Below the pieces are notes generated by a model, which worked only from the letters and a program-made list of their open reading frames with translations, ran no database searches and was not told the DNA's origin. Position numbers and translations under genes: made by a program. This document shows, piece by piece, positions 34,556 to 47,704 of a stretch of DNA of 64,000 nucleotides. Source of the stretch: Mycocentrospora acerina (lineage: Eukaryota; Ascomycota; Dothideomycetes; Pleosporales); contig JAKUHH010000092.1 of NCBI GenBank assembly GCA_022701365.1, positions 62,001 through 126,000 on the forward strand, written 5' to 3'. Numbering within the stretch: position 1 is the first letter of the stretch; each line of letters starts with the position of its first letter.

Positions 34556-35839
34556 TTAGAGGAAACGGGAGCCGTGACGGCGGTGAAGATGAGCGCGAGG
34601 GAAGTTCAAGTGACGCTTGCTTTGGCGGCCGACAACGACACCATTAGTGCAAATCATGCCAGCAGCAAGGTCTTGAGCAACTGCACAACCACGGTTGCAG
34701 AGACCGAATTGGCTCGAACCGATGCAGACGACACCGCCATCGTTTGTGCAAGATGTACATTCACCATTGCCACTTTGTGGTGTGCTGCTTGTGGGCTGCT
34801 TGGTGGCGGAAGGGTAAGCAGGAGCGACAGCTGCGGTAGTGGAAGGCTTCGTTGCAGGAGCCGACGAAGCACCTGGGGCCAAAACACCACCAGGGTAAGA
34901 TGGGACCGCCGAGTAAACAGGCGAAGGACCGGCGGCTATGGTTGAAGGCTTAGCCACAGGCGCGGAAGAGGCACCTGGGGCCAAGACACCACCAGATTTA
35001 GATGGGACAGCCGATTTGACAGGAGTAGATGAGGCGATAGGAGCAGCTGTAGTAACAGGTAACTTGCTGGATTGAGCTTGAGAAGGAACAGCGGTGCCCT
35101 TGGATGGGGTACCGATTTGACCGCTTCCTGCACCCATGGCAGCCTGAGTAGCACAACCAGTACCATTGGTGTGGTTTCCAGGAAAAACTCCGTTGCCGTC
35201 AATGACGTTCTGACCAGGATTCGGATAGACGAAAGTCTGTTCTTGGAGAGTACTGCATGAAGTACTGGGAAGATTGGCAACAAACATGTCTGGAAGTGCT
35301 GAGAGAGCAGAAGCAGCACTGAGGGTAGATCCAGAGCCGGAACCTCCAACCTGGATGGGTGCACAGTTCATATAGAATTCTCGGTTGCCGCGTCTGTTAA
35401 GCCAAGTCCAAGCAAATGTGTATCGGCCATCAGGAATAGTAGAAGGCATAGTGACAGGGAACTTTGCTGCTTGATGACCTTCGGGATCAATAGGTTCAAG
35501 GTTTTCAGTGACGTTAGACGGGCAACCGCCAATGACACTTTGGATGACCTTCCACTGCGATTTTACCGTCGGTTCTGCATCTGTTGTGATAGAGAATTGA
35601 CAAGAACCACCACCATGAACAGCAGATCCTATGAAGGAGATTATCTGCGTCTCACCAGCGTTCCACTGATTCATCTTGGTGATGTCGTAAACTCCAGCAC
35701 GTTGCTTGCAAGGAAAATCTGCAGGTTCCAGGGGAGAATTGTTGAGAGTTCCCTTAGCAAATGGAGTAGGGTTTTCGAGTATCATATGCGCAGAGGCGGT
35801 GGCGATGAACGCCAGAAGAGCAGTATTTTGAAAAAGCAT
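34556..35839 (-). CDS. Secreted AA11-type lytic polysaccharide monooxygenase with X278-like C-terminus
   Basis: Copper-dependent enzyme expected to cleave chitin oxidatively, outside the cell. Intronless, 427 aa. A 17-residue signal peptide ends ATASA, exposing His18 as the mature N-terminus. His18 and His75 (SAVHGGGSC) form the copper histidine brace, and a Tyr in NREFYMNCAPI is the likely axial residue. The catalytic domain is followed by a long Ser/Pro/Ala-rich linker containing two copies of a roughly 35-residue unit (core GGVLAPGASSAP). It ends with a Cys-rich module (ECTSCTNDGGVVC then FGLCNRGC and GMICTNG) resembling X278, a module found on AA11 enzymes and thought to bind chitin. The role may be cell-wall remodelling or chitin use. 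A donor-like GTAAGT near 36155 on the minus strand suggests a 5'-UTR intron. Confidence 0.85.
   Translation of the reverse strand: MLFQNTALLAFIATASAHMILENPTPFAKGTLNNSPLEPADFPCKQRAGVYDITKMNQWNAGETQIISFIGSAVHGGGSCQFSITTDAEPTVKSQWKVIQSVIGGCPSNVTENLEPIDPEGHQAAKFPVTMPSTIPDGRYTFAWTWLNRRGNREFYMNCAPIQVGGSGSGSTLSAASALSALPDMFVANLPSTSCSTLQEQTFVYPNPGQNVIDGNGVFPGNHTNGTGCATQAAMGAGSGQIGTPSKGTAVPSQAQSSKLPVTTAAPIASSTPVKSAVPSKSGGVLAPGASSAPVAKPSTIAAGPSPVYSAVPSYPGGVLAPGASSAPATKPSTTAAVAPAYPSATKQPTSSTPQSGNGECTSCTNDGGVVCIGSSQFGLCNRGCAVAQDLAAGMICTNGVVVGRQSKRHLNFPRAHLHRRHGSRFL
34850..35019 (-). repeat. Two-copy coding repeat in the AA11 linker
   Basis: Two consecutive units of about 35 residues share SAVPS, GGVLAPGASSAP and KPST. 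Their DNA is also similar, which points to a recent in-frame duplication. Confidence 0.75.
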
Positions 35840-38136
35840 GTTGATGATTGAAAGATTGTGATAAACCGGGTATTTGGGTGTTCGGTATTGCTAGGCCTGC
35901 TGAACAATACAATGGTCGTGGGTGCCTGGAGATTGATGAATCGTGCTGATGCGAAAAAAGATTAGTATTGTATCCATGCCGATCGAATCGTATGGTGATG
36001 GTTGAAAAGTTGTAGAGATATGAGACTTCAAGGACTACTGTGCAAGTCAAGCAGTAATTGTGATCGTTGTGTGAACATGGCTTGCGCACTGGAGCTATCT
36101 TTTTCGTAGCAGAACTGTACTCGCAGAAACTTAAAAGAATGGAGGCCGAGACTTACCAAATAAGGTTGATATGCTGCGAGAAAGAGCAATCAGGTTTGAT
36201 GAGTCTGGTCCTTTGAGATATCAACGCACAGCGATTGAAAAGAATGTGATATCTGCCACAGGCAAGATTTAGAACGAGAAAATAGGACCAAGAAAAAACT
36301 TCTGAAAGTGCTGTGGTGAGCGTGTGGTGAAGAGCATGCTAGATGTGGGCTCCTGAGATATATAACCCACGCACTGCGTATGCACAGTGTGGCGGTATGG
36401 GAGCCAATACAGGGAGTCAGGAGCTGGTGCCACCACGACCCACGACCCACGACCCACGACGGGACCTAATCAAAACGCATCGTTGCCCGGCTTGACTGTC
36501 TAGCATGGGCTAGTGGTAGCATCTCAGTACAGGGTCAGTCATGTAACGGTCTGGCTGGGCAGGCACATCAAGGCAATGATTCGTTGTCGGAATCTCAGGT
36601 GGGAATTGTTTTTGAAACAAAAGAGCGGAGAGGGCGTCGTCGTCCTCGGCCGCCTGCGTGTTTGATGTTAAAGACGGTCCCTGCAGGGGCGCAGAAGCCT
36701 CTCCTATCGATAGCCTGGCCCAAGATGGTTTGGTGGCAAATGGCGATCTTTTTCGCTAAGCTTGAAACCCTAGCAGCAGTCCTTGTCTGCAGTCTTATTC
36801 GCTCTCTTCGTCATCTCAGCGCAGCAGGCGCTCACTGTTCACAGCAAACCATCTCACATCGTCACCATGCCTATTGTGACACTGGCCATGTTACCGCTGT
36901 GGTGGGGCACAGGGCGCAACCCAGGTCGCGGCTGATCAGAGTGGCTGGCTTGATGGAGAGATGGTAGGGCGTATACAGGCCCGCTGGATGGCAGGTATCC
37001 ATCCTTTCGTCCAGGCACCCCTACACTCATGCATGGAGTCTTTTTTCGGAGCTCCCCTAAGATCTCTTCAATCTCCGTATCGTTCGTTGCACGTTTGTGC
37101 GTGAAAGAACTTCGGTCATTTTGGTACATTCCGACGACACAAAGTAATAGTTGTATAGTACGCGTTGTGTTGGAGGGAGACGTTGCACAGGCAGTGCAGT
37201 ACGTGTGCAAGCATCAAGAGGCTGTGGTGTTGTTAGCGTGCAAGCGAATGGCCTAGCGATCAGCCCGCGATGAAATCGCCTCGTTGTCATAAACCACGGC
37301 TTCTCCGGGCGATTGGCCTGCACTGCCGCTCTTAGCAAAACCACCTGTTTCAGGATATTTCTCACATGGACTGACGGCTTGATGGCACCTTCCCCATCCT
37401 ACGACGGCTGACTCTGTGGGGATCTAATGAGCTTGAAGGCTTGTTCGGCTTTCTGTCATGAGAACCTGCAAGCTGACGCGCATTGGCAAAGTTGTAAGCT
37501 GTTGAAGAGTGAACGATGCGGATTCACACACAACTGGCGGAGTTTGTTGTACATTGTGCTGATGAGCACTAAATGACAGGAAGCAAGAGTATTGCCAATA
37601 TACAGACGGTAGAGATTGCGTGAGAGCGCGTCATCACAAACCGAATCTCTCTCGTTATCTGGGGTTGTCCATTCGCTGATAGTGGGATGTACGCAGCTCC
37701 AGGATCTGTCCAGCTGGGCCATCGTATACCAGCCATGTTTGTATCCTTGCACAACGCAATGAAATCGTTACTTGGAAATTTATCTTCATCCAGTACTTGT
37801 AGAATACCTTTAACTGACCACTTTCATTCACATCACAATGCTCTGTGCGATTTTCCTTGCAACTTTCATGGAGGACCTGTCCCGCGAGCGTAGTAACACC
37901 AAATTGTCTAGCCTGCCAAAAGCTCAATCCTTAACCCGACAAGGAAGAAGGAGGTAATTTCAGCTAGCAAGAATCGTGTCTTTAATGAGAACATGCACAG
38001 TTAGACCAAGCAGTAACGAAGGCTTTTCCAAGGAGCTGGGTATCAGGAGCATCGTTACAGCAATGAGGTAATTGAGTGACATCTGGCTATGCATTTCGTA
38101 ACTACTTGCTCAAATTCCACGGCTTCTCCGCCCTGC
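35840..38136. other. 2.3-kb gap; AA11 promoter and unexplained sequence
   Basis: A TATA-like TATATA near 36358 and a CACGACC repeat (36433-36463) lie upstream of the AA11 gene. Beyond 36.5 kb only short frames without domains are seen, so I call no gene. Confidence 0.5.
36433..36463. repeat. CACGACC heptamer, four copies
   Basis: Four tandem units of CACGACC in the distal promoter of the AA11 gene. Confidence 0.8.
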
Positions 38137-41100
38137 TCATTTCTTTCCCGCGGAATCTTGGCGAAAGAATGTCACCTTCTTCTCAAACCAAGTAGTCTTT
38201 GATCTAACTCTTACAAAAGGAGCTTTCTCGATGCCGATGTGCATTCGCCCGTCTCCACTACCGATGTAACTTCCATACCCGTAGCGCAAATCCAATTCAT
38301 CGAGGTATCGCGCACGCCCCTTCCCATCAAGATGCGATTTGTCTTGCATGTCCTGCACCGCGGCGCTTGCAGCAAACAGACTAATGATGGCTGCAATAGA
38401 AATTGGGAGTCTCGGTAGATATTTCCCTGGCCGGCGCACAAAAACCATGATTGCAACGATGGCATATGTGCAGAGAATTGCTTCGGAAATGACGAACATT
38501 GGAGTCGAGACGAAAATGCGCCGTTCTTTGACCACGACGTAGCCTTGGGTAGAAGGCTGGCTTTCTGCCCCATACGCTACCAGCAGGTTCTCCTTGTTTG
38601 CTCCCAACCAGATTGCGAAGAGTCTAGAATATGCCTCGCCAAGTGGTCCTCGGATGTCTTCTAGTGTTGGGAGCCCTCGCTTTGGATCGATGAGTCGGCT
38701 GCTGTTACTTTCACGCATGGCGAAGTAATTCATGAAGTCATTTGCGTAACTATCGTCGTGCCAAAATGAAACCTCAGATCTGAACAAGTATTGGTTAGAT
38801 TGCCCAATGATGTTCTTCATGTCATTGGTAAACATCTCCTTGATGTCTGAATTTGAAAGAGTTTCAGCAGGTTTTGCGTCTTTGACCTTGTTCTGTAGTC
38901 GACCACTTGAATCGATCTGTACCGTTGCGCTCCCTTTGACCAGTCTCGGTTTGCAGTGAATAAAGATAGAGTTCTTCTCGTGAACAACCGTGTTCTCTAG
39001 GCCTCCACATGATCCTTTGGGGGACCTCACCCAACCCATTACTATCGACTGCATGCATGCGTCCTTCACCTTCTGTGTAGCATTGGTGCCTGCAGCAAAC
39101 TGGAAGGTCACCTCCGTCGCACTTGGACCACCCTCGCATGGTTCATTAATTGTCATACTAGTATTTGGTATCATTGAACTCCATCTCAGATGAGTATTTG
39201 TAGTAGCAAAACATTCTGCGTGGGTTGAGCCAGAGCGAGCGGTGTTGTTAAGATAAAGCTGCATCGTATTGGTGTTATCTATCACAAACCGTGCGGGCTT
39301 CAGAGTCTCACAATCTAATTCAGCGCCAAGTGCAGATGTTCTTGCTTGATATCGAGGACTCTCCAATTTTTTTTTGGTTGTCATTGTTGTTACAGTAGAA
39401 GAAGTGATAAACCTATTACAAACAGATTAGCTATTCAGGGGTTGAAATTATAATCTCGACAGAGTGGGTGTGAGTACAAGGAAATTTTAATGGTGTATGG
39501 TGACTTACGGTAGATAAAACATCTTCTTGTCTGTCCAACTGGGTAACGGTGTATCTCGAGTGAAGTTGGATTCAGCAATGAGGAACTGATCTTGTGGATC
39601 GCCACCGCGGTAGGCTCCAGAAGGCTCCAGGGATCCGAAATCCCGTCCGATTTTGGGACCAATACTAGCATCAACAGAGACAAATTTCATCTGAAATGGT
39701 ATACTTAGTGTTGTAGGATACATAATTTCAACCATATCTTGATTAAATATGCCTGAGAAAGCAACAGCCAGGAGGTTGCTAAGGAGGGCCATTGCACAAA
39801 CTATGGCGAGGATAAAGTGTCCCGATCGAAGAGCTTTGAACATAACGAATTGGGGTGGTAAAGAACTGTAGTTGAGGTCGATAGATTTCTTTGCTCGAGC
39901 ATGGCAGCTCTGCAACTCCTCGATCGGCTGCAACAAGCAGAGAATACGATTGATCAGTATCCATATGGGCTCGATGAGTGTGGCTAGTACTGTTGGGATG
40001 TAGTTTTCAAGAATATTTTGAACAATCCTAATCTTGGAAGGAGGTGGGAGGCCTTGTAGATATTGTCAGTGGCTTGAAATCTCTATTACGAGTACTGCGA
40101 TTGGAAACTCTTCATGAAACCATTGTGACTGAATGACCATAATATGGGCTGTTTGGCTTACCATTAGTCCAAGCCTTAGCAAAAAGAATTGCAAGAGTTA
40201 TAGCTATTGTAATGAACAGGCCTACAAATGTGACGATCACCCATGCACCAAGTTCGATTGGCCTGACAGGCTTCGCTATCTCGCGGGATTTATCTCGATG
40301 TGGTGGAAGCAAAGATGACACTTGGGTAGTATTGTCATTGCCAGTGTTGTCAATTTCGATAATACTATAATACACATCAACAACACTTCGTGAGAAGGTA
40401 TAACGATCACTAACCCTGTACTATTAACGTCATCAATAAGTCGAAATCTTCTGTTACCAATTCGTTTTTCTACTTCTGCCGTCGTGCAGCAATCGAGATC
40501 TTCAAAGCCAGCCAAAAGTGCTGCATTATCCGCTACAAGACTCATAACGCTTGCGATAGTGTTTGGGTCGCAACGTAAAAACCTTTGTCGTGTGACTGAA
40601 AGGTAAAGCAGTGCGATTGTTGCAACTGAGACAACTCCTAGTAGTCCCTCCACAATGTAGGTGAATACTGGATCCAAGACCACGGCTTCAGTCATAATTT
40701 CTTCGTGACCAATTATCTTTTCTGAGGACCGGAAATCGTTTCCAAGAACTTCGACCATTGCTCGCGCAAATAGCACTCTGTACGCGTCAGCGTAAGATTT
40801 GCCTAACACCCTCCAATCAAGATAATTCTCCAAAGGCTGCTTGCTAACTTCAAGAGCCAGACCGACCATGGGTTGTACAAGTCCACCAAATTCTGTAAAT
40901 AAACTGACGTTCGTTTGTACAATGCGATCTAAATACGTCGGTATAGCATAAGACGGTAAAATATCATTTCTGCCTTCCTTGCCAGAAAGTCCACCCATCT
41001 GTGACTCCAGTGATGTTGAATTAAATAGTCCCTCAGCAATGGGTTCTTTATCTCCCAAGGGAAAAACCGCAAGGGGTCGCTTGGTGACCATGTCAACTGT

Positions 41101-42361
41101 TGCGTTTACTTGCTGCTGATAATATGTCGGCTCGCAAAATATAGCGGTGACATTGTTTGGTGGATCTTTTTCACTGTTTTTGTTGGCACTGAAAGCTGCG
41201 TAGAAAGTGTGGTTACGCTCTGTTGGACATTTGTTCTCTAAGTAGTAGTTTACGTTTCCTTGCGCGTAATATCCGATATACATTGCCGTGTATTCTCTTG
41301 CAGCTTGGAGTGGAGAATACTCTTTGTCGAGGTTGAAGCCTTTGGTAACATTTCCTGTGAGACCTGATGCGACTCTGCAGCCTCCGTCACTCATGTAGAG
41401 TACAGTTTCTGAATTATCTGGATTACGAATGGTAGGAGTGACTTCGCAATAAAGGTATGCGCTATACATTGTAGTAGGCGCAGTCCATGATCCTCGATTT
41501 CCGCTTAAGGGACTAGCACCGGTTGGTTTGAAGGGCGCAAGAGTATAATTACGTGCCATATACGGGGGCAGTGTTTCGTTGAGGGATACAATTCCATACG
41601 TTGACTGCATGTAAAGTAACGATAAGGTTGTTGGTTGCTCCTCAGCCGGGATGAAAGACGTCGAGAGCGCAAAAGATTGATCGAAAGTACGAGATATGTC
41701 TTCGATGGAAAAGATGCCGGCTTGTGCAGGTACCAAACCCCATGTAATAAGGACCACAGCCAAGGAAGCCCAAAACACAGGCCAATGCCTATGAATCGTT
41801 AGCACTATTCAGGGCCTATGTACTTTTAAATACATGGTATGTTTTCTTAGCACAATAACACTATACATCTCCTCACCGAATAAATCACTCACCGATCCTT
41901 TAATGCCCGTATGGGTACGAAAGGGAGAAAGTCGAATGGGTAGTGTAAAAGAATCGAATCTTTTCCTAGAGCCCCGTTTTCTTTGCTTAGCTGGTAATAA
42001 GGTTCCATTCTTTTGGTCTCAAGATCGATCCACGCCCAAAATATGCTGAACACAACGGCCACGACTGTAGGGAGGTACAAAAATAGAAATCGCTGACTGA
42101 ACGGGAGGTCACTAATTTTTGGCGCAAAGATTATTCCTCCGTTGCTTTGACTCTGTATGAGGTGGTATTGAAGAAAGGCGATTAATGTCCAACAGATAAG
42201 AATTGTGAATATGAGAACTGGAGATCGTAGCGCAGGGGGTTTCCAAGATTTAGTTCCTTTAGGGTGATTAGCATTTGTTACTGTCAAAATGAGGATATTG
42301 ATCTACCATTGGTTTTTCTATTTTTTGAGAAGATTGGAAAGGCGACTCCAATTGTGGGCAT
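38137..42361 (-). CDS. DUF3433 multi-pass membrane protein, array copy 1
   Basis: Fungal membrane protein of unknown function; roughly 1,250 aa in six or more exons. Start ATG at 42361: a short exon (42361-42307) joins 42280-41893, then 41788 onward, ending at the TGA 38137-38139. Landmarks in order: SWKPPALRSPV; a membrane span; FLYLPTVVAVVFSIFWAWID; KRMEPYYQLSKENGALG; RHWPVFWASLAVVLITWGLV; a large Asn-glycosylated outside domain; a span; a short linker with PVRPIELGAW; PTVLATLIEPIWILINRIL; KSIDLNYSSLPPQFVMFKAL; a second outside domain; and a C-terminal FVRRPGKYLPRLPIS with spans and VQDMQDKSHLD. The two halves repeat the same plan (Trp/Pro motif, span, outside domain), consistent with two DUF3433 units. 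No catalytic motif is visible. Confidence 0.85.
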
Positions 42362-43573
42362 TCTATTGCTGCCCGCGAAAGTTGATCGTGCGGCCGGCGC
42401 GGTTTGGGTCATAATCGAGATCAATTCAATGAACGTTGTATTTTATCGAAAAAATAAAAAATTAACTCAAAAAAATTGTGAACTGAAGGTAATACTCGGG
42501 TTGTACAGCATTTGAGTGAGAACGGTACGTATTTAACGAGTAATTCGCACTGCTTAACCGCCGCCTTCGCAGCTACGCGCCGAACTGTGCCACATCAAGT
42601 AGCTTTATCTACAAATTTTTTAGCGACAATCTCCACTTATAAGTTGAAATCGCCATTACGGTTACTCAAAGGATACTTTTAGCAACATCTACATGAAGTT
42701 CCTCACGTGACACAAATTGTGCACTCATATGATCACTAATACATCTCCTCTAGCTTTGGACAATCAGTCTTCAATCGATTAATGCTAGCTAACAATGTAA
42801 ACCTAACAGCTGAAGTAGAAAGAAGACATGTATTTGTGTATCCTCACAATCACTTTAATATGTACTTAGCCTCTGTATTCAATATAACAAAAGTCGCCCT
42901 GATGAGCTGACACAAACTTTCGCGTCCCTCGTTATAGACGTTAGGAGCCTCTGTATGAGAATGTCAATTATTGGAACTGATTATGTATTTTTACTAGATC
43001 TTCTCATACGTGTAGGATCTATCTTGTTTTGATATGCAGACCAACTTTTTCCAGCATTTGCGATGTAAATCCCTTGCATGTTTGCCCTTCCTCTACACTA
43101 CAACACTCCCCATTTGCCCACAGCATGGCTGCCACCAAAGCAATGAAGAGCCTAAATAAATCTAGCTGTATCTTGATACAGTCTAGACAACACTTGTCAT
43201 ATCTCATTTCCAAAGTAGCGCAATACATGTGCTTTGTTCGACAGAGTTGTGCTTCTAAACATGTATTACGTTTCTTACTCAAGGATTTCTCGATTGCCAT
43301 TTACAAAGAAACATGTTATTTAAGGTTTCTAAGTTGGTAACATTCTCCACCTACAAATTGTAATCTTTTTAGTTCACGAATCATTCCTGCAAGTCCCCGA
43401 TAAATCTTAATAGTGGAAATCTAGCTGACATTAGGCTTGGACACACCCATTCATCAAGAAGTCTTTGATTATATGAGTCGCGTAGAGTTATACCCGTCTG
43501 GTAGCTTTATTAGTAGATAACAATTAGTTTTTGTCGCTTCAAAATGCTATATTTCCGATGCCAGAGTTGTGCT
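42362..43573. other. Intergenic between DUF3433 copies 1 and 2
   Basis: 1.2 kb, AT-rich, no gene. Contains the shared upstream motif of copy 1 (42575-42591) and a TATTTAA box near 42530. Confidence 0.55.
42575..42591 (-). promoter_or_regulatory. Array-shared upstream motif, copy 1
   Basis: Minus-strand reading GGCACAGTTCGGCGCGT, 214 bp upstream of the start. The same motif occurs before copies 2 and 3 (consensus GGCRCRGYTCGGCGCKT). Confidence 0.55.
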
Positions 43574-46500
43574 TCATTTGTTGACAATATCACGCCTCAA
43601 ACCCAACCTCTTCTGCGAGAAGCCTATCTGAATCTTTTTCAAGATACCTGGGATAGGTACCATACTCACAAATGGCATTTTTTCAATACCTTCGTGCAAT
43701 TTTCCATCTGCGCCTATGAAAGTTCCATATCCATATGTTCTTCCCAGGCCCTCAAGATATTTTCTCCTTGCTCTTTTTGTCATAAAACTTGTGTCACGCA
43801 TGTCATGTATAGCCTCGCTTGCGGAAAACGTTGCGACAGTAGCACCAATAGAAATCGGCATTCGCGGTAGGAAGCGACCTGGTCTCCAGAGGTAGACGCA
43901 TATTGCGATAATAATGTATACTCCCAAAATGACTTCGGCAATAACAAAAAGGGGATATGAGAGAAATATACGGATTTCTGGTTCATTGGTTCGAACTTTT
44001 ATTGGCATAGTGGAGCCATCCCGTGGAACAAGAAGCTTGTTCTGGTTGACACCGATCCATATTGCAAATAGCTTCGTATAAGTCGGACGTAGACGTTCAG
44101 TAATATCCTCGAGCGTCGGTAGGGGTAAGCCTGGGCTGATGAGTCTACTGTCATTCGCTTGCTTGACTATAAAGTAATTTAAAAAGTCACTGGCGAATAA
44201 GTCGTTGTGCCACGCACCTCCCAAAAAATGGAAGATATACCCATTGGATTGTCGAATCAGATTTTCTGCTCCATTGCTGAAGTGTTGTTTGAAGAAATCC
44301 CTAGAGAGGCTTGAGGTGACAGACAATTTCGACACACTCTGCACGCGACCATTAATATCTGCGCGAATATCTGCTTCTCCAGCAACCAGCTTTGGCCGAC
44401 AGCCAACGAACACGGAAGATTCATCGTTGAGTGTGCTGATTTTGGTGTTTTTGCAAATTGTCCCCGTGTCTCGTACATAACCCAGAAACACGGTTTGCTC
44501 ACAGAACTCCTGATCGGCCCTTGATGCATTATTTTGAGCCCTGAGTCTCAGCACAAACTCTATCGCAAGTTTGCCTGTCTGGCACCCGTTACTCAATTCA
44601 TAGCTCCTTACACAGGTGACACGAATACCACTGTCATTAGTTGATGTAATGAGGAAATCTCCAATGAGGTGAGGGCTTTTGGAATCGTAAAGTTGAACGC
44701 TGTAGTCTTTTTGGTCAATCTTGTCGCACTCGATGGTAGCACCGAATGCCATTGTACGGCCTTCCACCCCAATCGTGGAAGTGAAAGAGTTTGCTGTCAT
44801 GAAAGGTACATACATGAAGCTATCATCAGTCCATGGTGGTAGAGGTGTGTTGGCGGTATAGTTTGATTCAGCGACCATGAACTGGTTGATGCCCAAACCG
44901 CCAGTAAATGCGCCAGAAGGAACAGCGCCTAACCTCGCTTTTCCAACCAAATCCGGACCAACTGTACCGTTGATATTCACGAATCTGGACTCATATGGTG
45001 GTAGTAGGTCATGGGCGTGAGGAACAAGTATTGCGCGCTCGTTTATCATTCCAGAGAATGCTATTGCGAGTACGTTCGCAAGTAGTGCCATCAAGCATGT
45101 AGCTGCAAGCTTGAAATGAGATAGGCGAAGAGCTTTGAACACGACAAGTTGTGCTGGAAGTGAGCTGTAATCAACGTCGATGGACTTCCTGGCTAGTGCA
45201 TTTCCACCACGAAGTTCTTCGAATGGCTGTAACAAGCAAATTAATCGGTTTATGAGAACCCAAACCGGCTCGATAAGTGTTGCAATGGCTGTTGGGATAT
45301 AGTTTTCAACGACCTGACGCATGATAGCATTGTTCGAAGGTCTTGCAAGTCCTACAGTATGTACTTCAGAAAAATGAACTTGAAGAATGCATGAAACAGT
45401 GAACAAGTGGCTTACCATGTGGTTGACTTTTGAGGAAAAGCACACCTAAAGTAATCGCCAGAGCAATCAGCAAGCTGATGAATGGCAACATCATATAAGA
45501 TCGAAACTCGGGTGGCCGCACTGCCTTGGCAAGTTGAGACTCATCAGAGTCAGTTCTCACTAGAACGTGTGTATGTAAAGGATGGTTTTCCAGTTCAATA
45601 ATACTGCTTTATGTCAGTAGGCTTGATGTTTGTAAGTAAAAAAACATTGTTACTTACGTAGCCCCTTGCTTCGTGTATTCTAATTTGTACCTTTTGTTAC
45701 TTATACTCTTCTCGAATTGTTCCATACTCGCCCTATCAAATTTGCTGAAGTCGTTCAGTAGAGTTACATTTTCTGCAATGAGTGCCTGAACACTCGCGAT
45801 CGTAGTAGGGTCCGATCGCAAGTTCCAATGTCGTCTCGAAGAGACGATTAAGAGCATGATACTGCAGAGAGAAACAACTCCCAAAAGGCCTTGCACGATG
45901 TGAACAAACACGGATACTATGACAATGGCGCTCATAGTGTGTAGCACACTCCCTTGAACAACGTCCGGATCGACTAGTTCCTGGTCCAGAATCTCAAGCA
46001 TAGATCGAGCAAATATGATGCGGTATGTTGCTTCATATGCGGTTTTGAGCGCCTCAGGGTCTAAAAGCTCTTCTAACGGACGTCTTGAGGCCCCAATCAT
46101 ATACCCAACCACATTTGGTAGATTGGTACCATAATTTCCAAGACTGAGAGGTAGAGTAGATAACGTTTCCATTTGGTCAGGCCAAACTGTAAGTGGTAAA
46201 GCGCCTCGATTCTGCGCATTATTTATACCAGTGTTCATTTGACTCTCAAAGAAACTCGAATTCCACTTTTCAGCTGGGAGTTCTTCTTTTTCTCTGACGG
46301 CGGTGATGTGTAGGGGAGTTTTGGTTTGGGCCGAAATGGTAGCGTTGACCTTTTGTTGATAGTAAAATGGCGCGCAAAACAGCCTAGTAACATTCTGAGG
46401 TGGGTCATTATCTGATATTTTGTTGCGTGTGAACAACGCCATAAATGTGTGGTTCGCCGTATCTGGGCAATCCCCTTGAAGATAATAATCTGACCAATCG

Positions 46501-47647
46501 GTACTATAGTATCCAATATATGCGGAAGAGAATTCTTTAGTATCAAAAACAGCATTGTTTTCGTATTCTTTGTTTGGACCGATTGTCTCATTTCCCATAT
46601 GTCTAAGGTAGTCCGTAGAAAATCGGCAACCATTGCTACTGGTGTATGTTGCCTTTGTTGTGTTCTGGGGAACGTAATCGAATTCCGGAGAATAATATTG
46701 CGTATCTTCGACAAGTATTTTTGGCGTCTCACAGTTCATATCCACACTGTAAAGAGTTGTTTCCGATGTCCAAGTTTGGTTGTTGCCTTCTTTGTAATTG
46801 CTAATATCTCGAGGCCGAAATGAGGCAAGGGCATATTCGCGCGTCATGTACGGTGGGAGCGATTCGTTCAGCCATATGATCCCATGTGCAGAGTGAATAT
46901 ATTGCAGGTTTATCAAATCGCTCTGTTTGTTTGCTGGAACGAAGTTGGCTGAGCGGACAAATGATGTTTGAAAGGTAGTTTGTATCGTTTCAGTGGCAAA
47001 TATACCAGCTTGAAGAGGAACGATACCCCATGTCACGAAGATAATCGATATACTACACCAGAATACAGCCCAGTGTCTGACAGTAATTAGCGAATATCAT
47101 TAATTGTTTCTCAATTTAGATAAATTTTGCCTTGACCAAATCAAGCATCTGATCACAAATCAGGGTTTGCAAAATAGCTTACCTATTTCTGAAAGCTTTC
47201 CAAGGGACCAATGGCAAGAAATCGAAAGGATAGCTTAAAAGTAAACTATCTTTACCCCAGGCTCCGTCTTTCTTGCTCATTTGATAGTACGGTTCAAGTC
47301 TCTTAATTTGGAGGTCTATCCAAGCCCAGACGATGCTGAACAAGAGTGCGATAATTGTAGGTAAATAAAGATAGAGAGAGGCCTTTCCAGCAGGTATTTC
47401 TTCGGTGACTTCGGTGAGAATAATACCCCCATACTTCTGACTTCTGATCAGGAGTATTTGAAGGACTACAATTAGAGACCATGCGATCGATATGGCTGCT
47501 AATTGTGGCAAAATTCGGAAGGCAGCAGGCTTCCAGTTGGAACGGTGAGATGCTGCTAAAAAAAATCAGCGACTACTTTACGTGAAGGACTAGATACGCA
47601 CGTATTATTTGAGTATGGCATGATTTGACTGAGGTCAATGATATCAT
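43574..47647 (-). CDS. DUF3433 multi-pass membrane protein, array copy 2
   Basis: Paralogue of copies 1 and 3 with the same exon plan. The first exon is short; ATG 47647 (or 47704 in the same frame) joins by a phase-1 intron to HRSNWKPAAFRIL. Then come YLPTIIALLFSIVWAWID, KRLEPYYQMSKKDGAWG, and the exon 47036-45654 region with PLQAGIF and a glycosylated outside domain. A linker exon around 45560-45430 is followed by the second half from about 45350 to the stop at 43574. The C-terminus has WRPGRFLPRMPISIGA and GTFIGADGKLHEGIEKMPF. It is clearly the most divergent of the three at the C-terminal end: IHDMRDTSFM replaces VQDM-x3-SHLD. No frame breaks were noticed in the pieces read. Function unknown. 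Confidence 0.82.
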
Positions 47648-47704
47648 GCCCTTGGTTTTTGGTGTGACAGACGAAGGGATTTGTATTGTTTCCCAAGAAA
47701 TCAT

